This document shows positions 47,196-56,561 of a DNA stretch of 64,000 bases, piece after piece. The position numbers were made by a program, and so were the translations under genes. The number at the start of each line of letters is the position of its first letter. Positions within the stretch are counted from its first letter, which is position 1. The DNA comes from Actinoplanes italicus (GTDB taxonomy: Bacteria > Actinomycetota > Actinomycetes > Mycobacteriales > Micromonosporaceae): NCBI RefSeq assembly GCF_003001815.1, contig NZ_PVMZ01000001.1, positions 186,001 to 250,000 on the forward strand. The letters run 5' to 3'. The notes under the pieces were generated by a model. That model was not told the DNA's origin. It made no database searches and saw only the letters and a program-made list of their open reading frames with translations.

Positions 47196-48869
47196 TCAGG
47201 TCCTCCGCAATCGGCCCGGAATCACCGGCGCCGGGCGTCCGATCAGATACCCCTGCACGTAGTCGACGCCCAGTTCACGCAGCATCCGCAGGGTGGCCTC
47301 GTCCTGCACGAACTCGGCGACGGTGTGTATGCCGTACGCCTGGCAGACCTGCACCAGCGCCCGCACCAGCACCTGGTCCTGTGGATTGTCGACCAGATCG
47401 ACGACGTACTCCCCGTCGATCTTGACCAGGTCGATCGGGAAGAGCCGCAGGTAGCGGAAGGACGCATAGCCCGACCCGAAGTCGTCGAGAGCCAGGCCGC
47501 AGCCCAGGTCACGGACCCGGTCGGCGAACCGGCGGGCCTCGCTGAGGTTGCCGATCAGCGCGGTCTCGGTGATCTCGAAGGTGAGCTGCGCCGGGTCGAC
47601 CCGGTAGCGGTCCAGCAGCTTCTCCACCTCGTTGGTGAGGCGGGGATCACCGACCGAGCGGCCGGAGAGGTTGACCTGCAGGCACAGTCCAGGCTGCTCG
47701 GCGGCAAGGCGCATGGCCCGCTCCACCACCCACAGGTCGATGTCGAAAATCGCGTCGAGCCGTTCGGCGGTGTCCAGCACCTGGATCGGCGACTGCGGGC
47801 CGTCGGTCTCGTCGAGCACGCGTAACAGCAGCTCGTGGCGGGTGACCTTGTTGCTCTGCAGCTCCAGGATCGGCTGCGAATAGAGCGTGAACCGGTCGGT
47901 GCCGAGCGCGTCGGCGACCCTGGTGCGGTAGGAGCCCTGCCGGTCGCGGACCGGCACCGGGTGCGCGACCAGGGTGAGCGCGCGGTCCGCCTCCCGGGAC
48001 TGCCGCCAGGCCTGCTCGGCGTCGATCAGCAGGCCGTGGCTGCCGGCTTCGGCGTCGCGCTCGAACCTGACCAGACCGCCCCAGCAGTGGGCCTGCTCAC
48101 CCAGCGCCGCGACCAGATCGCGCGCCTGCTCGCGGGCGGCGCGCCAGGTGGTACGGGCGAGCAGCACGGCGATCTCGTTCGGCCCGACCCGCCCGACCAG
48201 GTGCTCGGGGCGCGCCTTCTCCTCGACCAGCCGGGCCGCGCGGTGCAGCAGGTCGGCGTTGTGGTCGGGGCGGACCCCCTCGGCGGTGTCACCGGACTGG
48301 ACCCGGACCACCAGCAGGGCCCCGCCTGCGCCGCGCAGCGCCCGGTCGACCTCGTCGGCGAACCGGGCCCGGATCAGCAGGCCGGTCGCCGGGTCGGGCT
48401 CGACCAGGGAGGCCTGCACGGTCTCGCCTCGCCGGGTGAGCCGGGCCGACTCGCGGCGGGCCCGCTCGCGCGCCGAGACGTCGCGGACCGTGCCGCGGAT
48501 CCCGCGGACCGCGCCGTCCGGGCCGGCCATCGGCTCGATGCTGCAGTCGACGTCGAACCAGCCTCCGTCCGCACGCATCAGCCGTACCGTGGTGTGCACG
48601 GTGTTCTGGCTGGTCCAGGCCTCGGTGATGGCGCCGAGCGCCTTGGCGTGGTCGTCGCGGTGCACATGGCGGGCGAGGATCTGCCGGGTCTTGCCCTTCT
48701 CGGCGGGCAGGCGGCCGACCATCGCGGAGAACGCGGGCGACCAGACGAGCTGATCACCGGCCGCGGTGTAGGTGAACCACGCCGTCCGTTCGTCGGCGGG
48801 CTGCCGGGGCTCCGGGAGTGCGTGCGGCGGCGCGGGAGTCAGGCGCTCCCGTTCTTCGGGCACCGTCAT
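47196..48869 (-). CDS. PAS-GGDEF-EAL protein, probable c-di-GMP phosphodiesterase
   Basis: 557 residues. PAS sensor (about 30-135; DQLVWSPAFSAMVGRLPAE), then a GGDEF domain (about 155-280) in which the signature is replaced by VGPNE in LVGRVGPNEIAVLLAR, so no cyclase. The EAL domain (about 300-555) keeps Glu in RHELLLRV, LQVNLSGRSV, FEITETALI, DDFGSGYASF, LVKIDGEYV, AEFVQD and VQGYLIGRP, all catalytic positions, so it should hydrolyse c-di-GMP. The motif reads ELL instead of EAL. Predicted cytoplasmic. Signal sensed by PAS unknown. Confidence 0.93.
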   Translation of the reverse strand: MTVPEERERLTPAPPHALPEPRQPADERTAWFTYTAAGDQLVWSPAFSAMVGRLPAEKGKTRQILARHVHRDDHAKALGAITEAWTSQNTVHTTVRLMRADGGWFDVDCSIEPMAGPDGAVRGIRGTVRDVSARERARRESARLTRRGETVQASLVEPDPATGLLIRARFADEVDRALRGAGGALLVVRVQSGDTAEGVRPDHNADLLHRAARLVEEKARPEHLVGRVGPNEIAVLLARTTWRAAREQARDLVAALGEQAHCWGGLVRFERDAEAGSHGLLIDAEQAWRQSREADRALTLVAHPVPVRDRQGSYRTRVADALGTDRFTLYSQPILELQSNKVTRHELLLRVLDETDGPQSPIQVLDTAERLDAIFDIDLWVVERAMRLAAEQPGLCLQVNLSGRSVGDPRLTNEVEKLLDRYRVDPAQLTFEITETALIGNLSEARRFADRVRDLGCGLALDDFGSGYASFRYLRLFPIDLVKIDGEYVVDLVDNPQDQVLVRALVQVCQAYGIHTVAEFVQDEATLRMLRELGVDYVQGYLIGRPAPVIPGRLRRT

Positions 48870-49215
48870 ATGCCGCCACCTCCCCCCTTGCGCACGGTCG
48901 CTCCCCCCGCCACCAGACCCCTCACCTATTACGACCTGTCACCGGGCCGTAGTAACAGTGGACGCAAGCGTCAAACTTTTGCCGAATCCGTAAGCAAGGC
49001 CAGGAGCTGCGAATTATCGCCCATCCAGAGGGACGAAACAACCGAATGGACGACCTCGTTCCCTTACATTTCCGTCGAAATACCCTTCGTTGCTCCATGA
49101 CAGACAGTCACTACGTGTATTTGCGGTGGAACCTTACGCATTTCCCTACCCCGTTGCCACCGTCCACATGCACTCAACGCATCCGTCGATGCGCTTTGCG
49201 TGACGCTCCGACCGG
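48870..49215. other. 346-bp intergenic region, nothing recognised
   Basis: Holds the promoter of the EAL gene and the 3' flank of the helicase gene. It is AT-richer than its neighbours around 48990-49150. No gene, RNA or clear hairpin was found. Confidence 0.6.
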
Positions 49216-52200
49216 CTAGACGGGAGTGATCTCCAGCTCATCGAGCCGCTGCCAGACCGGGCGCATCGCCACCTCCGGCTCCCGGGCGAAGACGCTGCCC
49301 CGGATGCGCACGAACACGCAGTTGCCGACCCGCTCCAGCACCGACTGCCGTCGCATGTCACTCTCCCACTGTTCCGGGCCCTGGTAGGCGTCGCCGTCGC
49401 ACTCGATCGCGAGCCGCCGGCCGTCCGGTGCGTTCAGCACGAAATCGATGCGATATCCGCCGATCCGAAACTGCGGAACCGGCCGATAACCCCGGCCCAC
49501 CAGCAACTTCAAAACCTCACGCTCGAAGTCGCTCTCGCAATGCGCGGAGGGATCGGTCGCCGCGGTCTCGGCGGGCAGATCTATGGCGTACGAGAGAAGC
49601 CGCCCCCTGGCATCATCGGCGAGAAGCGCCCCCGGCCGGACCGAGTGGAAGATCCAGAGCTGGTCGCGGGCACGGGACGCCGCCACGTTGATCCGCCGGT
49701 GGTAGTCGCGCTTGGTGAACGCCGCGATCCGCGGATCGTTCTCCGACACGACCATCGACACCAGCACCACGTCGCGCTCGTCACCCTGGAACGTGTACGC
49801 GTCACCGACCCGCAGCCGGCGGGCCTGGATCTCGTCCTCGCCGATCGCCTCCCGCAGCTGCTCCAGCAGCCACCCGGCCTGCCCGCTGCTGCTCAGCAGA
49901 CTGATCACGCCAAGCGTCCGCCCGTCGTACCGGGGATCCGCCACGATCTTGGTGACCCGCTCGACCAGGGCGGCGGCCTCCTCCAGGTTCACGTCGCCGT
50001 ACCCGGCCAGCGGCTTGCGCACGCCGTCCGCGCAGTGCACGGTCTGGATCGGGGGCAGCGCCGGCCGGTCCGCCCGCAACGGCCGGATCTTGCCGTCGTA
50101 GTAGTGCCGCGACGAGAACTCGATGATCTGCGGCACGCACCGGAAGTGCTCGGTCAGCAGGATCCGCTCGGGCGAACGGCGGACCGCGTGGTCGTACAGC
50201 GACGACTCCGGGTCGAAGTGCTCGGCCGACGGTACGCCGGTCAGATGCCGCTTGATCAGCCCGTTGACCGCGCCCACGAAGCCAAGCTGCGGGCCGATCT
50301 GCTGGTCGTCGCCGACCACCACGGCCCGTTCGGCCAGCGACAGCACCGGCAGAGCGAACAGGTCCGCCTGCGACGCCTCATCGACGATCACCACGTCGAA
50401 CCGGGCGCCACCGGCGAACTGCTCGATCGCCCGGTCCACCGACATGACCCAGACCGGCACCGCGGTGACCGCCGACTCCATCGCCCGCTGCGCGTGGGCC
50501 TGCCAGGTCGCCGCGTTCCGCCCGGTCCCCTTGCCGATCTTGCGCAGAGCCGTGGTCCAGTCGGCCAGCGCGGCCCGCCGCCGGTCGTCGAGCGCCCGGG
50601 ACACCTCCAGCCACGCCGAGGCCACCACCAGTTCGCTGGTCAGCCGGCGGATCCGATCACGTGCCCGCTCGACCCGGCGGGCCAGCACGGCCGGGTCGAC
50701 GTCACCGACGACCCCGTCGAACCAGGTCTGTGCGCGCCGCCACTCCCACGCCTCGAGGCACGCCTGACCTGACACCACCGGGTGCTCGCCACCGCCGATC
50801 TGCGCGGCCCACTCCGGCGCCGCCACGGCCAGCCGACGGAAGGCCGCGTCGAATCGCATCACGTCCGGTTGCAGCAGCACCAGCCGGCGGACCTCGGCGA
50901 TCGCGGCGTCCCAGTCGTCGAGCGTCTTCCACGCCTCGGCCAGGTGCGGCCACGCGGCCACCCGATCGGCGACCGCCTTCTCCACGGCCACCGTCTTCTC
51001 CAGGCCGAACACCTCGGCCACCGCCTCCAGCACCTCGGCCACCCCGGCCAGGCGTTCGGCGTCCACCGTCAGCTCCCGCTGCGGCATCAGCACCGAGATC
51101 CGGCGGGCCAGCGGCGGCCAGCGGTTCAGGTCGAAGTCGAGCGACTGGTTGGCGTCGGCGAGCAGGGTGCCCGCCCAGATCTCCGGGTCACCCCAGCCTC
51201 CGGCGGGCTCGGGTACGGCCAGCCGCTGCACCCACTCGAACCAGGCCTCGCCCAGCCGTTGACGGGCCTGCGCACGGCGTACCGCCTTCTGTGCCACATC
51301 GACGTCGGCGACGGTGCGCAGCGGCTCTCCGTCCACCCGCACCTCGTCGGCCATCCGGTACAGCCCGGCCTGCAGGATCCGATTCAGACCGCGGCCCGCC
51401 TCGAACCGCTGACGGATCTCGGCCAGCCGGGTGAGCAGCAGCTTCGGCTCGGCCAGGATCGGCTCCGGCACCACGATCCGATGCCCGGACACCTCCCTGG
51501 TCAGGGCGGCCAGCTCGGCGAACAGCGTCTCGGTGACGACCACCTGGTCGTTCCAGAGCGTGCGCCAATGCCCGTCGTCGAGCAGCCGGCCCAGCCGGTC
51601 GGTCCAGGTGCCCTCGCGCCGACGCAGCCACGACACGGCCTCGCGGAGCTCATTGAGCAGGCTCGCCATGCCGGCACGGCCCTCTACCCGTACCGCCGCC
51701 ATGTCGACGCCCTGATCCGCCAACCGGGACAGGCTCTCCTCGGTCCGGGCCATCCTCTCCCGCCCTGCCGCCGCCGTGGCGGCATCCGGAAGATCGGAGA
51801 TCTCCGGGAGGGGCCGCATCGCCGCGGCCCGATCCTCCGGCGCCAGCCGGGAGGCCAGTTTCAGAAGGGTCGCGAACTCCTCGATGGTCAGCGGCGCCGG
51901 GCTTGCGATCGGGTCCGGAATGCCACCGTGGGCCGCCGCGCGCTCCCGCAACCAGGCGCCGACCTCGGCGGGAAGAAGGGCAACCCCACCTATCTGGTAC
52001 GTCTGAGCTTCGCTTTCGGCGATCAGCCGCAGTCCCGCCATCGCGGCGGTCAGCTCGCGCTCCGCCTCCTCGAGGTTGCGGGTGAGCCGGTCCACCCGGC
52101 GCTCCTCGGCGTCGGCGTCCAGCGTCGCCGCCCGGTCGGAGAGCTCACGTGCCGCCAGCTGCAGCTGCACCAGCTGGTCCGTGGTCCGTCCGAGCACCGC

Positions 52201-53514
52201 GAGACAGAGCGGCTGCACCTCCTCGGGCAGGCCGTCGCGCAGCACCCGGAGCGGCTCCTCCTTCTGCGCGACCACCAGCACCCGCTTGCCGTTCGCCATC
52301 AGATGGCAGATCAGGTTGCGGATCGTGTGCGTCTTGCCGGTGCCGGGCGGGCCCTGCACGGCCACGTTGCGGTGGTGCGCCAGACGCCGGGCGATCGACT
52401 CCTGCGCCTCGTTGGTCGGCAGCGGCATGAGCAGTCGCTCGCCCACCCGCTCCCAGGTCTCCGGCTTGTCGTCGGGCATCAGCAGGCGACTCGGCTCGTG
52501 CGCCACGATCGCGGCCAGCGAGCCGACACCGCCGAGCTCGCCGCCGTTCAGCCGGTCACGCATGCTCTCCAGGAAGCCACGCAGCTGGCGCTGCCGGGGG
52601 CGGGCGAAGAGGACCGCGACATCCCTGATGAACGTCTCGGCGACCGGCTTCCCGGCGGCCGCCTGCCCGGTGCCCGGCTTCTCAGCGCCCGCCTTCTCAG
52701 CGCCCGGCTTCTCGGTGCCCGGCTTCTCGGTGCCCGGCTTCTCGTCATCGGCGGCGATCACGTTCCGGTCGAAACCGAGCCGGGTCAGGGCACGCTCGAA
52801 CAGCTCACGGCGGTCGACGTCGTTCCACAGATCGACCTCGACCGAGCCACCCGGACCGGTCAGCGCGGACAACTGGGCGAGATGACGCTCGTCCAGCCCG
52901 GCGAGCGCCTCGGCCTGCAGCCGGGACGGACCGGCCGGGGAGACCGAGATCAGCGCGCGGTCGGCGTCGTACTCGATCAGCACCGGGGTCGCGACCAGGG
53001 GATACCGGACGCGGACGCCGTCGATCGACGTCTCCAGGATCCCGTGCCCCCAGACCAGCTCCGTCGTGGCGGCGGCCATGTCGATCTGGTGCATCCGGTC
53101 GAAGAGCCGTCGGTGCAGCTCGCGGGTCTGCTCGGTGACAGTGCTCAGCCGCGACCAGGGCCGCCAGACCTCGTCCCGCCAGGTCGCGAAGTCCTCCCCC
53201 GTCTCACTCCCCGCCTCGGCCTCCGGCTGCGGCTCCGCGTCGGCCGTCACCTCGCCGCGCAGGCGGCGGCGCAGAGCGGCGGGCACCGGCGCCGGGCCGG
53301 GCATCTCCGGCCGGCCGACCCGCAACCAGGACGAGCCGTCGGCACCCGGACCGGCCTGGCAGTCCGGATGTGCGGGCAGCGCATGCAGCCAGTGGGCGTC
53401 GGCGGGCACGACGCGGGCCGGGCGCTCCATCTGGGCCCGGACGGCGAGCAGATAGTCGGCGACCGCCACGGCCCGGTCCCGGATCGTCGTGGGCGATTCC
53501 CGCTGCTCGGCCAT
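49216..53514 (-). CDS. SF1 (COG1112-type) helicase with C-terminal PD-(D/E)XK-like nuclease domain
   Basis: 1432 residues. After an unknown N-terminal region (1-375, with an EKPGTEKPG 15-bp repeat near 52667-52745) comes a split Upf1-like helicase: Walker A GPPGTGKTH (about 386), Walker B VVIVDEASQ (about 1039), VVGDDQQIGPQ, TEHFRCVPQI, YTFQGDERDVVLVS and RRINVAASRARDQLW. Long coiled, Ala/Arg-rich segments fill the insert. The last 110 residues resemble the REase_MTES_1575/DUF559 nucleases: SDFEREVLKLL, GYRIDFVLN and LAIECDGDAYQ give the acidic and Cys-Asp positions. Similar proteins occur in phage-defence settings; no known partner gene is adjacent. ATG 53514 is 7 nt after TACACT. Confidence 0.85.
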   Translation of the reverse strand: MAEQRESPTTIRDRAVAVADYLLAVRAQMERPARVVPADAHWLHALPAHPDCQAGPGADGSSWLRVGRPEMPGPAPVPAALRRRLRGEVTADAEPQPEAEAGSETGEDFATWRDEVWRPWSRLSTVTEQTRELHRRLFDRMHQIDMAAATTELVWGHGILETSIDGVRVRYPLVATPVLIEYDADRALISVSPAGPSRLQAEALAGLDERHLAQLSALTGPGGSVEVDLWNDVDRRELFERALTRLGFDRNVIAADDEKPGTEKPGTEKPGAEKAGAEKPGTGQAAAGKPVAETFIRDVAVLFARPRQRQLRGFLESMRDRLNGGELGGVGSLAAIVAHEPSRLLMPDDKPETWERVGERLLMPLPTNEAQESIARRLAHHRNVAVQGPPGTGKTHTIRNLICHLMANGKRVLVVAQKEEPLRVLRDGLPEEVQPLCLAVLGRTTDQLVQLQLAARELSDRAATLDADAEERRVDRLTRNLEEAERELTAAMAGLRLIAESEAQTYQIGGVALLPAEVGAWLRERAAAHGGIPDPIASPAPLTIEEFATLLKLASRLAPEDRAAAMRPLPEISDLPDAATAAAGRERMARTEESLSRLADQGVDMAAVRVEGRAGMASLLNELREAVSWLRRREGTWTDRLGRLLDDGHWRTLWNDQVVVTETLFAELAALTREVSGHRIVVPEPILAEPKLLLTRLAEIRQRFEAGRGLNRILQAGLYRMADEVRVDGEPLRTVADVDVAQKAVRRAQARQRLGEAWFEWVQRLAVPEPAGGWGDPEIWAGTLLADANQSLDFDLNRWPPLARRISVLMPQRELTVDAERLAGVAEVLEAVAEVFGLEKTVAVEKAVADRVAAWPHLAEAWKTLDDWDAAIAEVRRLVLLQPDVMRFDAAFRRLAVAAPEWAAQIGGGEHPVVSGQACLEAWEWRRAQTWFDGVVGDVDPAVLARRVERARDRIRRLTSELVVASAWLEVSRALDDRRRAALADWTTALRKIGKGTGRNAATWQAHAQRAMESAVTAVPVWVMSVDRAIEQFAGGARFDVVIVDEASQADLFALPVLSLAERAVVVGDDQQIGPQLGFVGAVNGLIKRHLTGVPSAEHFDPESSLYDHAVRRSPERILLTEHFRCVPQIIEFSSRHYYDGKIRPLRADRPALPPIQTVHCADGVRKPLAGYGDVNLEEAAALVERVTKIVADPRYDGRTLGVISLLSSSGQAGWLLEQLREAIGEDEIQARRLRVGDAYTFQGDERDVVLVSMVVSENDPRIAAFTKRDYHRRINVAASRARDQLWIFHSVRPGALLADDARGRLLSYAIDLPAETAATDPSAHCESDFEREVLKLLVGRGYRPVPQFRIGGYRIDFVLNAPDGRRLAIECDGDAYQGPEQWESDMRRQSVLERVGNCVFVRIRGSVFAREPEVAMRPVWQRLDELEITPV

Positions 53515-53657
53515 CTTCCGGAGTGTAGGGCCTGTCTCGTCGATCTCGTGCAGGCCAGGCGTGGTCCGGACGTCCTCTCCGCTCGGGGCGGCGCATCCGC
53601 CCGGGATACCGCTATGGTGTCGCCGCTGATCTTGCATCGATGATCCTGGGGCTATAC

Positions 53658-54566
53658 GTGACACAAGGCTGGGCGGAGATGGACGGAAACGGGAACTACT
53701 GGCCCGCGCAGCCACCGGGACTGCCGCCGGCGTTCTATCCCACGCCGGCTGATCCGCTGGTCAGCCCGGACTTCGCGGGATGGTGGCGGCGATCCTTCGC
53801 GCTGGTCCGGCGCATCTGGAAACCCGCGCTGACCCTGCAGGCGATCCTCGTCGTGCCGATGGCCGCCCTGCTCATCCCCTCCCAGCTGATGCTCGCCGAA
53901 CAGCAGGAGAACCTGCAGGAGGCGGCCGTCGCGCGGCCCGGCGACATCGCGCCCCTGGCCGACGCGCTGACGGTCGGGTTCGCCTCCCTCGGCATGACCT
54001 TCGCCGTGCTCCTCATCTCCACGGTCGCCACCTCGATCACCGCCCGGATGGTCGTGCGCGCCGCCACCGGTCAGCCGGTCGGCCTCAAGGCCGCCGCCGC
54101 GTCGGCGCTGCGCCGGGTCCACGCCGTGATCGGCTGGCAGATCGTCGGCCTTCTCCTGGCCGGCCTCTCCGTACTGGCCTGTGTGCTGCCGGTGATCTAC
54201 GTCGCCGCGGTGATCGCGATCCTCCCGGTCGTGGCCACCCTGGAACGCGGCACCGGGGTCGGGCGGTGCTTCGCCCTCTTCAACGCCGACCTGGGTACGT
54301 CAGTGTCCCGCGTCGCCACGATCCTCGGCCTCAACATCGGTGCCTCCCTGGCACTCGGCGTCGTCAGCGTCGCCCTGGAGATCATCGTCGGCGGAACCGC
54401 CGGCAACGTGGCGGGGAGCGTGCTCAACGCCCTGTACTACCTTCCGGCAGGGGTGATCCTCCCGCCACTGCTCGTCACCGCCTACGCCGACATGCGTGCC
54501 CGGCGCGAACCCTTCTCCACCGCCTACCTCGCCCCGGCCCCTGCCCCGACCCCTCAGCAGACCTGA
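53658..54566 (+). CDS. Integral membrane protein with six helices, unknown function
   Basis: 302 residues from GTG 53658, 7 nt after TGGGG; ATG 53640 and ATG 53679 are alternatives. A polar, Pro-rich N-terminus (NYWPAQPPGLPPAFYPTPAD) leads to about six helices, with MVVRAATGQPVGLKAAAASAL between helices 2 and 3, a layout seen in glycerophosphodiester phosphodiesterase membrane-domain-like proteins. The last codons (PTPQQT, stop) lie in the first unit of a tandem array that continues downstream. Divergent from the helicase gene, 143 bp away. Confidence 0.75.
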   Translation: MTQGWAEMDGNGNYWPAQPPGLPPAFYPTPADPLVSPDFAGWWRRSFALVRRIWKPALTLQAILVVPMAALLIPSQLMLAEQQENLQEAAVARPGDIAPLADALTVGFASLGMTFAVLLISTVATSITARMVVRAATGQPVGLKAAAASALRRVHAVIGWQIVGLLLAGLSVLACVLPVIYVAAVIAILPVVATLERGTGVGRCFALFNADLGTSVSRVATILGLNIGASLALGVVSVALEIIVGGTAGNVAGSVLNALYYLPAGVILPPLLVTAYADMRARREPFSTAYLAPAPAPTPQQT

Positions 54567-54893
54567 AACCGCCCCTGCCCGACCCCTCAGCAGGCCCGGC
54601 CCGCCCCGAACCCCTCAGCAGGCCCGGCCCGCCCCCAACCCTCAGCAGGCCCGGCCCGCCCCCAACCCTCAGCAGGCCCGGCCCGCCCCCAACCCTCAGC
54701 CGGCCCGGCCCGCCCCCAACCCGACGCCTCAGCAGGCCTGATCCGCCCCCAACCCGACGCCTCAGCAGGCCTGATCCGCCCCCGCCCCCAACGCCTCAGC
54801 AGGCCCGGTCCTGCCCCGACGCCTCAGCAGGCCTGATCCGCCCCCGCCCCCAACGCCTCAGCAGGTTCGATCCGTCCCCGCCCCCTCAGCAGG
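54552..54893. repeat. 27-33-bp tandem repeat overlapping a gene 3' end
   Basis: Units begin CCTCAGCAG at 54552, 54585, 54613, 54640, 54667 and onward, about eleven copies with core spacing 27 bp and later longer variants. The first unit contains the stop codon of the upstream membrane-protein gene. Confidence 0.92.
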
Positions 54894-55114
54894 CCCAATC
54901 CGGCCCCGGCCTTGGTCCCAGCCGCCCGGAAAATCCGGGGCCGGAGCGCAAGTTCGTCACCAGCACCACAACCACGGAATTCCACCGCGACCACCTGGTT
55001 CAGGCACGGCTCGCGAATCTGGTCCAGGAGCGCCTCCGGGGCCAGGTTCCCGGCTACCTAAGTGCCTCCACTCGCACACACCCACAGATCTCGGACGATC
55101 GTCGCCGCCAGCCA
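54894..55114. other. Intergenic stretch, nothing recognised
   Basis: Part of the 1.3-kb gene-free region 54567-55892 between a plus-strand membrane-protein gene and a minus-strand gene. Between the first array and the palindromic element I see no gene. Confidence 0.6.
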
Positions 55115-55245
55115 GATCTTGTGAGGTTGTGGTCGCTGGAACGGCGTAACCGCACAAGATCGCCCGCCGCTTCGCCGCTCCGCCTTCTTGGCGGCAGATC
55201 TAGTGAGGTTCAGGTCGAGATGGCGGCCGAACCCCACAAGATCTG
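55115..55245. repeat. Composite palindromic element, copy B
   Basis: Two stem-loops in tandem: GATCTTGTG...CAAGATC (55115-55161) and CAGATCTAGTGAGGTTC...CCCACAAGATCTG (55195-55245). The order, spacing and linker (CGCCGCTTCGCCG) match copy A at 20944-21072. Confidence 0.9.
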
Positions 55246-55260
55246 CCCCACCGATGGCGG

Positions 55261-55335
55261 CCCGGCGCGGGGCGGCCCGGCGCGGGGCGGCCCGGCGCGG
55301 GGCGGCCCGGCGCGGGGCGGCCCGGCGCGGGGCGG
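55261..55335. repeat. 15-bp tandem repeat, 5 copies
   Basis: Five exact copies of CCCGGCGCGGGGCGG directly follow composite element B. Each unit is itself nearly palindromic (CCCGGCGCGGGG). Confidence 0.95.
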
Positions 55336-55520
55336 CGGGGTGGCAGGTCGGGTCGGGGGCGGGCACCCGGCCACCCCGCGCCGCAACCATTTGACAGCGA
55401 CCCACACAGATCTCGTGCGCGGCTCGTCGCCCTCTTCGGTTCTCCAGCCAGCCTCCCCGGCGACCATCAGCATCCAAGGTCCGCGGCGGCATCGCAGTAG
55501 GCCAGCCCTTTGGCGCGTCG

Positions 55521-55770
55521 CCGCACACCACGAGCGCCGCCACGCGGAAGGGCACCACCTCCTGGCACGCCGCCACACCATGGGCGCCGCCACGCCGGAG
55601 GACACCACCCCTTGGCACGCCGCCACACCATGGGCGCCGCCACGCCGGAGGACACCACCCCTTGGCACGCCGCCACACCACGAGCGCCGCCACGCCGGAG
55701 GACACCACCCCTTGGCACGCCGCCACACCACGAGCGCCGCCACGCCGCCGAAGGGCACCGCTTCCTGGCG
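55521..55770. repeat. 50-bp tandem repeat, 5 copies
   Basis: Units at 55521, 55571, 55621, 55671 and 55721 start with CGCCACACCA or close variants; the middle copies differ at one or two sites only. A 50-bp period shifts frame each copy, so the array is non-coding. Confidence 0.94.
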
Positions 55771-55780
55771 CGCCGGCGGC

Positions 55781-55838
55781 CCCTCGACAGCACCATGCCC
55801 GCTCGCGCCGTTGCGAGCGGGCATGGTGCTGTCGAGGG
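55781..55838. terminator. Perfect 26-bp hairpin
   Basis: The arm 55781-55806 (starting CCCTCGACAGCACCATGC) is exactly complementary to 55813-55838 with loop GCCGTT. It lies 54 bp beyond the stop of the minus-strand gene at 55893 and probably ends its transcript, but is longer than a terminator needs. Confidence 0.85.
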
Positions 55839-55892
55839 CTTCCCGGCCTGCGGCCACTCAGGGAAGTCGAGCGTCTTCCTGCCAGCCGGTTC

Positions 55893-56561
55893 TCACGGGA
55901 ACTGCATGCGACGCGGGCGCGGGATCACCGGCGGCGGCAGCGGCAGGTCGTCCAGATGACTCCAGCTCAGCGTGCCGTTGTCAGTGGACTTGATCTCTCC
56001 GAGGCAGGCGCGGAGCAGGCCCAGGTTGGGCGCACCCGCGTAGCCCGCGATGATCACCTCGGGTTTCGGTGCGATTCTCGCGACGGCGGCGCAGATCTTG
56101 GCGACCTCCCGCTCGTCGACCGCGTCCAGGGGCAGCGGCGCCTCCACCGGGGAGCGGCGCCACGGCGGCCCGAACCGGCGCAGCAACTCGCGGGCGAGAC
56201 GGCCGAACGAGCGGCCGACCTCGGCGTCGCGCATGGAGACCCGGGCGGACTGGCCGTAACACCAGGGCACCACCACATGGCCGTTGATCAGAACCAGCTG
56301 ATAGACCGACCGCGGAACGCTGATGATCTCGGCGCCCGGGAGCGTACCCAGGAAGAGCACGAGCTCCTCGTATGGAAGTGCCCACCGGGGATTCGCCAGT
56401 ACCCGCTCCATGGTCTGGGTCATGGCCGGATGAGCGTGAACTTCACGGTCGATCGCCGTGCTCAACGCCTCCGGCACCCGTGTCCACAGTTCGTCGGCGA
56501 CCTTGTCGCCGAACTGCTCGATAAGCCAATCACTCGGACCGACGAGAACGTCTGGACGCAT
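55893..56561 (-). CDS. Hypothetical protein, 222 residues
   Basis: Soluble, mixed alpha/beta composition with a Pro-rich C-terminus (LDDLPLPPPVIPRPRRM). No signal peptide or membrane helix. Distinct stretches are MRPDVLVGPSDWLIEQFGDK at the start and VEAPLPLDAVDEREVAKIC later. GGTGGGGA precedes ATG 56561. I do not recognise the family. Neighbouring secretion-substrate genes on the same strand might place it in that setting, but a 700-bp gap separates them. Confidence 0.7.
   Translation of the reverse strand: MRPDVLVGPSDWLIEQFGDKVADELWTRVPEALSTAIDREVHAHPAMTQTMERVLANPRWALPYEELVLFLGTLPGAEIISVPRSVYQLVLINGHVVVPWCYGQSARVSMRDAEVGRSFGRLARELLRRFGPPWRRSPVEAPLPLDAVDEREVAKICAAVARIAPKPEVIIAGYAGAPNLGLLRACLGEIKSTDNGTLSWSHLDDLPLPPPVIPRPRRMQFP

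Noticed and set aside
53515..53715. 67-residue N-terminal extension of the helicase-nuclease
   Set aside because: It overlaps the divergent promoter region; ATG 53514 follows TACACT at leaderless distance and begins the conserved-looking part.
54496..54741. Plus-strand frame with QQARPAPNP repeats
   Set aside because: It is the translated 27-bp array in a different frame from the membrane protein, without a start signal.
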